From assembly GCA_023474775.1 (NCBI GenBank), contig JAMCXP010000017.1:1-6319 (forward strand): DNA of 6,319 bases. Direction: 5' to 3'. The first letter of the stretch is position 1, and every line of letters starts with the position of its first letter. Source of the stretch: Candidatus Martarchaeota archaeon (GTDB lineage: Archaea; Micrarchaeota; Micrarchaeia; Norongarragalinales; UBA8480). Both the position numbers and the translations under genes were made by a program. Under the pieces are notes generated by a model. It was not told the DNA's origin and made no database searches. It worked only from the letters and a program-made list of their open reading frames with translations. Of the stretch, positions 1 through 4,607 are shown one piece after another.

Positions 1-30
1 AGAGAAAACAGGGAATAATACAACAACTAT

Positions 31-37
31 GGTGATC
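31..37 (+). promoter_or_regulatory. Strong Shine-Dalgarno site of the cold-shock gene
   Basis: GGTGATC lies four bases before the ATG at 42. It is a seven-base complement of the conserved archaeal 16S rRNA 3' tail (GAUCACCUCC). It fixes the start of the cold-shock gene and implies a leadered transcript whose promoter lies upstream of, or at the very edge of, the window. Confidence 0.7.
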
Positions 38-41
38 TATA

Positions 42-233
42 ATGAAAGGAAAAGTAAAGATGTTTAACACGGCTCGTGGCTTTGGCTTTATAACCGGAGA
101 CGACGGCAAGGACGTGTATGTTCACGTTTCTTCAATTGAAGGAGGGGAAACCCTTGCTACTGGAGACGCTGTTGAATACGATGTCGAGTCAGGCGAACGC
201 GGACCGCGTGCGAAGAACGTAAGAAAAGTCTAA
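42..233 (+). CDS. Cold-shock-domain (CspA-type) RNA-binding protein
   Basis: This is a single cold-shock domain of 63 residues, slightly shorter than the 65-70 usual for bacterial CspA. Proteins of this family bind single-stranded RNA or DNA and act as RNA chaperones in the cytoplasm. The N-terminal MKGKVKMFN is the usual first beta strand. The RNP1-type motif GFGFIT is at residues 13-18 and the RNP2-type motif DVYVHVSSI at 24-32; the family norm there is DVFVHFSAI, so two aromatic positions are changed to Tyr and Val. The C-terminal part (GPRAKNVRKV) matches the usual GPQAxNV ending. The start is supported by a GGTGATC site four bases upstream. The gene converges on the DUF523 gene and shows no operon partner inside the window. 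Cold-shock proteins are common in bacteria and patchy in archaea, so old transfer is possible. Family assignment is secure; the physiological role is inferred. Confidence 0.93.
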   Translation: MKGKVKMFNTARGFGFITGDDGKDVYVHVSSIEGGETLATGDAVEYDVESGERGPRAKNVRKV

Positions 234-284
234 ATTTACGAAATAATAGACTACTTATAAATATTCATTTCTAGTTTGCGCAAG

Positions 285-291
285 AAAAAAA
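285..291 (-). terminator. Possible poly-U terminator after the DUF523 gene
   Basis: A run of seven A on the plus strand reads as T7 on the minus strand, 28 bases past the DUF523 stop codon. Archaeal RNA polymerase often terminates at such U-tracts without a hairpin. No clear stem-loop precedes it. The site lies in the 85-base convergent spacer between the cold-shock gene and the DUF523 gene. Confidence 0.4.
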
Positions 292-318
292 CAGAAAGTT
301 AATTGTTAAACAACCGAT

Positions 319-732
319 TCAAATATAATCTTCAGTTGTGACTTTTATCCCATTTTGTTTTAACAGTTTAGTGAATACTCCATCTCCACTGATAATGTTG
401 CCTGTAAAAGTACCGTCATATATTTTTCCGCAGCCACAAGAAGGGGATTTTGCTTTTAGTATTGCCTCCTTGCAGTTGCAGAGCTTTGCAATCTTAAATC
501 CCTCTTCAGCGCCCTTTACAAAATTCTTTGTCACTTCCCTACCGTCTTTTGTAAATACTTTATTGCCTCTTTGCTCAGCGGGCATTCTTGGAGTGGTTAA
601 CCCTCCAAGCTGTTCCGGGCATACTGGAATCGCCTTTCCTTCACTTATCAGTTTTACAATCAATTCATTTGTTTTGTACTTGCCGTCCCACCTGCAGCTA
701 ACCCCTGCCAGACAAGCACTTACAATTTTCAT
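319..732 (-). CDS. DUF523 family protein, TudS-like thiouracil desulfidase candidate
   Basis: The 137-residue protein has the full DUF523 signature: SACLAGVSCRWDG at residues 5-17, IPVCPEQLGGL at 35-45, TPRMPAE at 47-53, a KDGREVT block at 62-68, and KSPSCGCGKIYDGTFTG at 95-111. Characterised members (TudS) are cytoplasmic enzymes that remove sulfur from thiouracil compounds using a [4Fe-4S] cluster held by three cysteines. Here C7, C38 and C99 are the likely ligands, with E40 in CPEQ the likely catalytic residue; C13, C85, C87 and C101 are extra. The length is near the family's usual 140-160 residues. The ATG is chosen because AGGAG (739-743) sits six bases upstream. The gene follows tRNA-Leu by 33 bases on the same strand. 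The family is mostly bacterial, so acquisition by transfer is possible. The family is certain; the exact substrate is inferred. Confidence 0.92.
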   Translation of the reverse strand: MKIVSACLAGVSCRWDGKYKTNELIVKLISEGKAIPVCPEQLGGLTTPRMPAEQRGNKVFTKDGREVTKNFVKGAEEGFKIAKLCNCKEAILKAKSPSCGCGKIYDGTFTGNIISGDGVFTKLLKQNGIKVTTEDYI

Positions 733-738
733 ATCTTA

Positions 739-743
739 CTCCT
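739..743 (-). promoter_or_regulatory. Shine-Dalgarno site (AGGAG) of the DUF523 gene
   Basis: AGGAG on the minus strand lies six bases before the ATG at 732. The nearest AT-rich TATA-like element (about 751-760) is so close that transcription from it would begin near the start codon and leave out this site. A working ribosome site therefore suggests that the message begins further upstream, at or before tRNA-Leu. Confidence 0.65.
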
Positions 744-765
744 TTTTTTCTTATAATTTAACGTG

Positions 766-853
766 TGGTGCAGGGGGAGGGATTTGAACCCTCGGACTCC
801 TAAGAGACTGACCCCTGAAGCCAGCGCATTTGACCAGGCTCTGCCACCCCTGC
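766..853 (-). tRNA. tRNA-Leu, anticodon CAG
   Basis: This is a class II tRNA of 85 bases plus an encoded CCA (766-768). The acceptor GCAGGGG pairs fully with CCCCTGC and the discriminator is A73. The D-stem is GCA/TGC with a GG-containing loop. The anticodon stem CTGGC/GTCAG contains one G-T pair, and the loop TTCAGGG gives anticodon CAG at 815-817, which reads CUG leucine codons. A 14-base variable arm forms CTC/GAG around TTAG. The T-arm is GAGGG, TTCAAAT, CCCTC. No intron is needed to fold it. It is divergent from secF and lies just upstream of the DUF523 gene on the same strand. A TATA-like GTTAAAAC lies about 26 bases upstream of the 5' end. Confidence 0.96.
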
Positions 854-1033
854 AAAAGGTTATTAAATTTTAACGGTTTTAACAAATCTTGCTTTAAAAT
901 TTTAAAATGATAAACTTATTAATCATTAAGTTAATTATTTTAAATTAAATTTTAAGTTGATTTTTAAAAGTAAACATTTAAAATCAAGTCATTGCCAAAA
1001 AATTTTAAATGATTTAAACAATTGTGAAGAACA
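854..1033. other. AT-rich divergent spacer between tRNA-Leu and secF
   Basis: These 180 bases are almost entirely A and T, with repeated TTTAAA-type blocks, and I see no coding sequence. The spacer must hold promoters for two divergent units: tRNA-Leu (minus; candidate TATA at 876-884) and secF (plus; candidate TATA at 1003-1010). Two similar segments of about 20 bases, AAAATTTTAAAATGATAAAC at 896-915 and a close variant at 999-1019, recur in the same orientation. With this base composition such similarity may be chance. Confidence 0.55.
1003..1010 (+). promoter_or_regulatory. Candidate TATA box for secF-secD
   Basis: TTTTAAAT is centred about 27 bases before the secF TTG codon, which is where an archaeal box A would sit if the transcript began at or next to the start codon (leaderless). 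No good Shine-Dalgarno site precedes secF, which fits a leaderless message. The surrounding DNA is so AT-rich that other TATA positions are possible. Confidence 0.4.
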
Positions 1034-2122
1034 TTGAAATTTTCAAACCCTTACGAAAATAAAAACTACAAAAAATTGATATTCATACCCTTGGTTTTGA
1101 TTATCATCAGTCTGGCTCTTGTTTTCTTCAACGGCATTCCTGAAGGAATTGATTTGAAGGGAGGAATGCTTATAACATTTCAAACAAACGCTACGGTCAA
1201 CCCGCAGGTTTTGGAGCAGAAGCTGTCGTCTTTTTCAAAAACAGTTGCGGTGACGACCTTTTCAGCCCCGTCAGGAAACGGCGTGGAGGTTGAACTTGAA
1301 AACAACCCCTCCCTTACAAAAGCCGAAAGCGATTTGGAGCAGTTGCAAAACCTTCAAACCCTGTACGTTTCAGCAGAAGTAAATAATACTCTTTCAACAA
1401 CAGATCTTCAAAATCTAAGACAGCAGGTTTTATCTCAAGCTCAAATAGTTTTGAACGATGTCAACTCAACTGCAAGCATTGGAAACTCAACTTCAACCGC
1501 TTTAAAAGTTGCCCAAACAGCCTATTCGACGGCTTTAAACAATTACGGAAATAATATAATAAGCGCTATAAACTCTTCAACTCCAATCTCCACTTACTCC
1601 GTCAACACTGTAGGAGCCACGCTCAGCGCGTTGTTTTTAACCCAAGCAAGAAACATTATAATCTACGCCTTCATCTTATCGGCAATAGTAATCTTTCTTA
1701 TTTTCAGGTCATTCACTCCTAGTAGTATTGTAATAATAGGCGCGGTAAGCGACATTCTAATAACGCTAGGAGGGATGAGCCTGCTCTCAATCCCGCTTAC
1801 ATTAGACTCCATAGCGGCTATTTTAATGCTGATAGGCTTTTCGCTTGACACCGACGTTCTTTTAACAATAAAAGTTTTAAAAAGAGAGGAGGGAAATATC
1901 TATGAAAGGGCTTTCGACGCCATGAAAACAGGCTTTATGATGAACATAACCACTATAGGAGCGTTCGCGGTTCTATTAGCCGTTGGATTAATATTTCAAA
2001 TACCTGCTTACTATGAAATCGGAGCGGTTGCATGTATCGGAGGCTTGGCTGACTTCGTGGCGACATGGGGATTGAACGCAGTAATGGTTTTAAACCACGC
2101 TGAAAAAACAAAAAAAATTTGA
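1034..2122 (+). CDS. secF: SecF, protein-export membrane protein
   Basis: SecF works with SecD beside the SecYE channel, helping translocated proteins across the membrane. The 362-residue protein has TM1 at about residues 14-33, followed by GIDLKGG at 38-44, the SecDF-family motif after the first helix. A long extracytoplasmic domain spans about 45-205, and five further helices lie at about 207-225, 231-250, 254-276, 303-320 and 328-352. GFSLDTDVLLT (268-278) is the conserved charged fourth-helix motif and NITTIGAFAVLL (304-315) the fifth. Archaeal SecF is usually nearer 280-300 residues; the excess is a Ser/Thr/Asn-rich, partly helical stretch at about 95-195 with sequons at N117, N144, N151 and N180. 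The start is TTG: an in-frame TGA lies nine bases upstream, and no ATG occurs before the first helix. secD follows after 13 bases. Confidence 0.94.
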   Translation: MKFSNPYENKNYKKLIFIPLVLIIISLALVFFNGIPEGIDLKGGMLITFQTNATVNPQVLEQKLSSFSKTVAVTTFSAPSGNGVEVELENNPSLTKAESDLEQLQNLQTLYVSAEVNNTLSTTDLQNLRQQVLSQAQIVLNDVNSTASIGNSTSTALKVAQTAYSTALNNYGNNIISAINSSTPISTYSVNTVGATLSALFLTQARNIIIYAFILSAIVIFLIFRSFTPSSIVIIGAVSDILITLGGMSLLSIPLTLDSIAAILMLIGFSLDTDVLLTIKVLKREEGNIYERAFDAMKTGFMMNITTIGAFAVLLAVGLIFQIPAYYEIGAVACIGGLADFVATWGLNAVMVLNHAEKTKKI

Positions 2123-2127
2123 AGTGA
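2123..2127 (+). promoter_or_regulatory. Weak ribosome-binding site of secD
   Basis: GAAGTGAAA directly follows the secF stop, and its GTGA can pair with UCAC of the 16S tail. It lies eight to nine bases before the TTG at 2136. This favours the TTG start over the internal ATG at 2169, which would remove the N-terminal charged residues that precede the first membrane helix. Confidence 0.4.
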
Positions 2128-2135
2128 AATAAATT

Positions 2136-3689
2136 TTGGACTTTGGAAAAATCTTTGAAAAAAGGGAAATGAAAATCCTATTGGTAATACTTGCCATAGC
2201 CCTGTTTTTGATATTCGTAAAACACTTAAACTTCGGAATCGAGTTCATAGGAGGAGTCAGAATACCAATAATGCTATCTCAGCCCGTAAGCGCAACCACA
2301 ATGTCTCAGGTGATAAGCACCATTCAATCACGAATAAACGAGTACGGATTAAGCCAGGCCAATGTTTATTCTGTAGGAGACCAACAGGTGATGGTTGAAA
2401 TTCCACAGGCAGGTCAGGGCGCGGTTAACAGCATTCAAACGATTCTTCAAGAGCAGGGAAACTTCGAAGCGGTTATAGATAATCAGGTGGCCTTGCAGGG
2501 AAACGACATAATAGCTGTGGGCGGCCCGAACCAGGAAACCACTCCTTCAAGCAGCGGCTCGAATCAGTGGAGCCTAGGCTTCATGGTTGGAAGCGCTGGA
2601 GCGCAGCAATTCGCCAAAGTAGCCTACGGCAAAGTAAACTATCCAGTCTACCTGTTTCTCGACAGGCCGACAAAAGCTGCTATAATAGAAGACAAAAGCT
2701 CTTTCATCTCCACTCCGACAATTCTAAACGCCTTGAACCAGCAGGGCGACAACATACAGCTTTTCTACTCCCAAGACCTTTTGAACGAAACCTCCTCATT
2801 CCTTTCAGGCAATTTTTCAACAGTAATCATAGGCAACAGCACTTCAAGCGGCATTCTAAGCTTCCTGAAACAGAATAACTACTCTACAGAAATAAACGCT
2901 TCAAAAAGAATTGTTATTGCAAACGATTCAAACATGCTCCCGGTGGTTGACGCCCAAGGAGATTTAGAGCAATGGCCTGCGATAGGCCTGCTTTCAGCGC
3001 CTCTGCTAAGCGCGGGAGTTACAAACGGCTACCCTTCAACTTTGTATCAAATCAGCGGAACAGCTGTCGGAACCACCCCTCAACAGCAGGAAGCATACGC
3101 CGAAAACCAAATTCAAGTGCTCAAAAGCGTCATAGGCGGCGGAAAGCTACCTGTAAACACTCTTGTGGAAAGCAGTTATTCAATCTCCCCATCCCTGGGA
3201 AGCCAGTTCCTGCTTTATAGTTTTGTAGCTCTATTTTTAGCAATAATAGTCGTTTCTCTAATCATAATACTAAGATACAAAAAACTAATCCTCATAATCC
3301 CTATAATCCTCACAAACCTTTTTGAAATAACCATTCTTCTGTCAATCCTGGGAACACTAGGAACCATAAGCATAAGCGCCATGGCAGGAGTTATAGCCCT
3401 GATAGGAAGCGGAGTCGACAATCAAATAGTGATAACCGACGAATTGCTTAAGGGCTCAAAAGAACAGACGATAGAAGCCAAAAACTCAAAGGAAAGACTT
3501 GCAAGAGCGTTCTTCATAGTATTCACCACGGCCGGCGTCGCCATAGCTGGAATGCTCCCGCTGCTGCTAAGCGGGATAGTTCAAATAACAGGGTTCGCCC
3601 TGGCCACGATTTTAGGAGTAATAATAGGTGTTTTAGTAACCAGGCCGGCCTATGGAATCCTGATTGAAAACCTAGTCCTGGAAAAATAA
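2136..3689 (+). CDS. secD: SecD, protein-export membrane protein
   Basis: SecD is the larger partner of SecF in the accessory translocon complex. The 517-residue protein has TM1 at about 13-29, then FGIEFIGGVRIPI (33-45), the archaeal form of the post-TM1 motif. A large extracytoplasmic region (about 46-355) follows and contains the repeat-like ISTIQSRINEYGL (60-72) of the first periplasmic subdomain. Five helices lie at about 356-378, 383-404, 410-433, 457-478 and 482-510. AMAGVIALIGSGVDNQIVITDELL (415-438) carries the fourth-helix aspartate D428 that in the family is linked to proton-driven movement; TTAGVAIAGMLPLL (464-477) is the fifth-helix motif. Six N-glycosylation sequons cluster at N217, N226, N234, N248, N254 and N263. 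Length is normal for an archaeal SecD. The TTG start is preferred; an ATG eleven codons in is the alternative. It is cotranscribed with secF, in the gene order usual for archaea. Confidence 0.94.
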   Translation: MDFGKIFEKREMKILLVILAIALFLIFVKHLNFGIEFIGGVRIPIMLSQPVSATTMSQVISTIQSRINEYGLSQANVYSVGDQQVMVEIPQAGQGAVNSIQTILQEQGNFEAVIDNQVALQGNDIIAVGGPNQETTPSSSGSNQWSLGFMVGSAGAQQFAKVAYGKVNYPVYLFLDRPTKAAIIEDKSSFISTPTILNALNQQGDNIQLFYSQDLLNETSSFLSGNFSTVIIGNSTSSGILSFLKQNNYSTEINASKRIVIANDSNMLPVVDAQGDLEQWPAIGLLSAPLLSAGVTNGYPSTLYQISGTAVGTTPQQQEAYAENQIQVLKSVIGGGKLPVNTLVESSYSISPSLGSQFLLYSFVALFLAIIVVSLIIILRYKKLILIIPIILTNLFEITILLSILGTLGTISISAMAGVIALIGSGVDNQIVITDELLKGSKEQTIEAKNSKERLARAFFIVFTTAGVAIAGMLPLLLSGIVQITGFALATILGVIIGVLVTRPAYGILIENLVLEK

Positions 3690-3718
3690 AACTCAAATAA
3701 ATTTTTCAATCAAAGCGC

Positions 3719-3726
3719 TTAAAAAC
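3719..3726 (+). promoter_or_regulatory. Candidate TATA box for tRNA-Trp
   Basis: TTAAAAAC is centred about 28 bases before the first base of the tRNA at 3750, the expected spacing for archaeal box A with a start at or just before the mature 5' end. It suggests the tRNA has its own promoter rather than relying on read-through from secD. Confidence 0.45.
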
Positions 3727-3749
3727 TTTAATCATTATCTTTTTAACAA

Positions 3750-3864
3750 GGGGTTGTGGCGTAACCTGGCAGCGCGGCAGGCTCCAGTTAAACTGGAGCG
3801 TTGATCTTCGGAAATGATATATAGGAGCAACCTGTAAGTCAGGGTTCAAATCCCTGCAACCCCA
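3750..3864 (+). tRNA. tRNA-Trp, anticodon CCA, with a 42-nt intron
   Basis: The mature tRNA has 73 bases (3750-3787 joined to 3830-3864). The acceptor GGGGTTG pairs fully with CAACCCC, with A73; CCA is not encoded. The D-stem is GCGT/GCGC. The anticodon stem GCAGG (3777-3781) pairs with CCTGT (3831-3835) and the loop is CTCCAG plus A, giving anticodon CCA at 3784-3786. The variable region is four bases (AAGT), and the T-arm is CAGGG, TTCAAAT, CCCTG. The intron at the canonical 37/38 site is delimited by a bulge-helix-bulge: CTCC (3782-3785) pairs with GGAG (3824-3827). This leaves three-base bulges AGT and CAA that are cut after their second base, as archaeal splicing endonuclease requires. 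The outer intron helix is weak. Archaeal tRNA-Trp genes often carry an intron here. Identity is confident. Confidence 0.93.
3788..3829 (+). ncRNA. tRNA-Trp intron, putative compact box C/D 2'-O-methylation guide
   Basis: The intron shows TTGA (3801-3804, box D/D'-like), a C(UUCG)G tetraloop hairpin (3806-3811), then ATGATAT (3814-3820, box C/C'-like, five of seven matches to RUGAUGA). Just before TTGA, CTGGAGC (3793-3799) is complementary to GCTCCAG of the tRNA (31-37). The base opposite C34, G3796, is exactly the fifth upstream of TTGA, the position that box C/D guides methylate. Known precedent: introns of pre-tRNA-Trp in Haloferax and Pyrococcus guide modification of their own tRNA. This one is much smaller, shows only one C/D pair and has a guide duplex of only seven pairs, so function is inferred and may need a circularised intron. 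Confidence 0.5.
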
Positions 3865-4105
3865 CTTTTCATGAATAATTATAGAAAGTGAATGTGCCAC
3901 GCGATCTTTAAGGCATGAACTTTTAAGAAATTAGAAAAGTTTCAAGAGAATCACAAGAATGAAAAAATTCCTGAATTCCACAAAGAGAGAATTCATAACG
4001 CTATATACGCTTACAGAAATAATAAAAAAATTCCTCTGCGTGCAAAATGAATTCAAAATCAAAGTTTGATTTGCGTTTCTTGACTTGTTTAAATTGAAGC
4101 GCTAT
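3865..4105. other. Spacer between tRNA-Trp and the end of aIF5A
   Basis: I see no convincing gene in these 241 bases. A 36-codon open frame (3959-4069, plus) with ATG and TGA exists but lacks a ribosome site, recognisable motifs or neighbours that would explain it. AAAAATTCCT occurs twice (3963-3972 and about 4026-4035), and AATTC recurs several times. The minus-strand aIF5A transcript must end here. Confidence 0.4.
4024..4030 (-). terminator. Possible poly-U terminator after aIF5A
   Basis: Seven A on the plus strand read as T7 on the minus strand, about 75 bases past the aIF5A stop. It is the longest U-tract downstream of that gene in the spacer. No stem-loop is evident; archaeal termination does not require one. 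Confidence 0.3.
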
Positions 4106-4507
4106 TCACTCCTGGTAGATTCTTCCAAGAATTTTCTTTCCCATAACCTCCATGTATTCTATTTCTTTTCCGCTTTCAACTTCATTTTTGACTTCCTCTG
4201 GGATTTCAACCTCGAATGTTTCGAACGTTTCGAGGTCCATAAGCTGCGCGTTAACGCCTGAAACGCTTACTATCTGCGCTCTTTTTCTGTTTACTATTGG
4301 TATTTCAACCGTAGCATCGCTTGGCTTCATCAAAGAGTGTTTGGAAGAATCGGACAGGCTTATTGCAACTATGTTCACTTTCGCAGCACCGTGCTTTCCA
4401 GGTTTGCTCTTATCCATGCTGACTACTCTGCAGGGGTGGTCGTCCACTATGACGTATTTTCCTATCTTTAAGTCTCCAATGCTTCCGAAAATCCTGTCAT
4501 CTGCCAT
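4106..4507 (-). CDS. Translation factor aIF5A (hypusine-containing)
   Basis: The 133-residue protein is archaeal IF5A, the counterpart of eukaryotic eIF5A and bacterial EF-P. It binds the ribosomal E site and helps peptide-bond formation at difficult sequences. The N-terminal SH3-like domain (about 1-70) holds the modification loop SKPGKHGAAK (34-43), in which K38 is the lysine converted to hypusine or deoxyhypusine. The C-terminal OB-fold domain (about 71-133) includes IVSVSGVNAQLMDLETFETFEVEIP. Length matches the usual archaeal 125-140. The ATG is supported by GGTG five bases upstream (4513-4516) and by the conserved N-terminus. The gene is divergent from the TatD-family gene across a 100-base, T-tract-rich spacer and converges on the tRNA-Trp side. 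The deoxyhypusine synthase that should modify it is not in this window. The call is secure. Confidence 0.96.
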   Translation of the reverse strand: MADDRIFGSIGDLKIGKYVIVDDHPCRVVSMDKSKPGKHGAAKVNIVAISLSDSSKHSLMKPSDATVEIPIVNRKRAQIVSVSGVNAQLMDLETFETFEVEIPEEVKNEVESGKEIEYMEVMGKKILGRIYQE

Positions 4508-4607
4508 TTTAACACCATTTTTTTTATTTATTTTTTTTGAATTATTTTTTTGTCTTTCTTTTTTTACACAGCAATCATTATTAAGTTTTTCAGTATTTTT
4601 ATTGGCA
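4508..4607. promoter_or_regulatory. Divergent promoter region with four T-tracts
   Basis: The spacer between aIF5A (minus) and the TatD-family gene (plus) has T-runs of 8, 8, 7 and 7 at 4518-4525, 4531-4538, 4545-4551 and 4559-4565, starting 13-14 bases apart. Read on the minus strand they are A-tracts that include a TATA-like AAATAAATAAAA about 20-28 bases from the aIF5A start. Read on the plus strand they could act as U-tract terminators against antisense read-through from the tRNA-Trp side. CATTATTAAG (4576-4585), about 28 bases before the GTG at 4608, is a candidate TATA box for a leaderless TatD-family transcript. Confidence 0.5.

Noticed and set aside
338..787. 149-codon plus-strand open frame opposite the DUF523 gene
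   Set aside because: It is the antisense shadow of a clear DUF523 gene and runs into tRNA-Leu; the translation matches no known family pattern.
854..1033. AT-rich repeats as a possible replication origin or CRISPR leader
   Set aside because: There are no regular repeat-spacer units, no GC-rich origin-recognition boxes and no neighbouring Orc1/Cdc6 or cas gene; a double promoter explains it.
2567..3421. Open frames inside secD (2567-2878 and 2972-3220 plus, 3215-3421 minus)
   Set aside because: They are in other frames of a well-conserved SecD and their translations show no family features.
3706..3900. 64-codon minus-strand open frame over tRNA-Trp, containing a GCRDLNPDLQ-like stretch
   Set aside because: This peptide is the well-known artefact of translating the antisense strand of a tRNA T-arm; the tRNA explains the DNA.
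3959..4069. 36-codon ATG-TGA open frame in the spacer after tRNA-Trp
   Set aside because: It has no ribosome site, no recognisable motif and a low-complexity AAAAATTC-rich make-up; it also overlaps the likely end of the aIF5A transcript. I keep it as a note only.
4152..4607. N-terminal extension of the TatD-family frame upstream of 4608
   Set aside because: It lies antisense to aIF5A and across the T-tract spacer, gives a Phe/Leu/Ser-rich shadow peptide, and the TatD family begins at the M-F-V-D-x-H-x-H motif.
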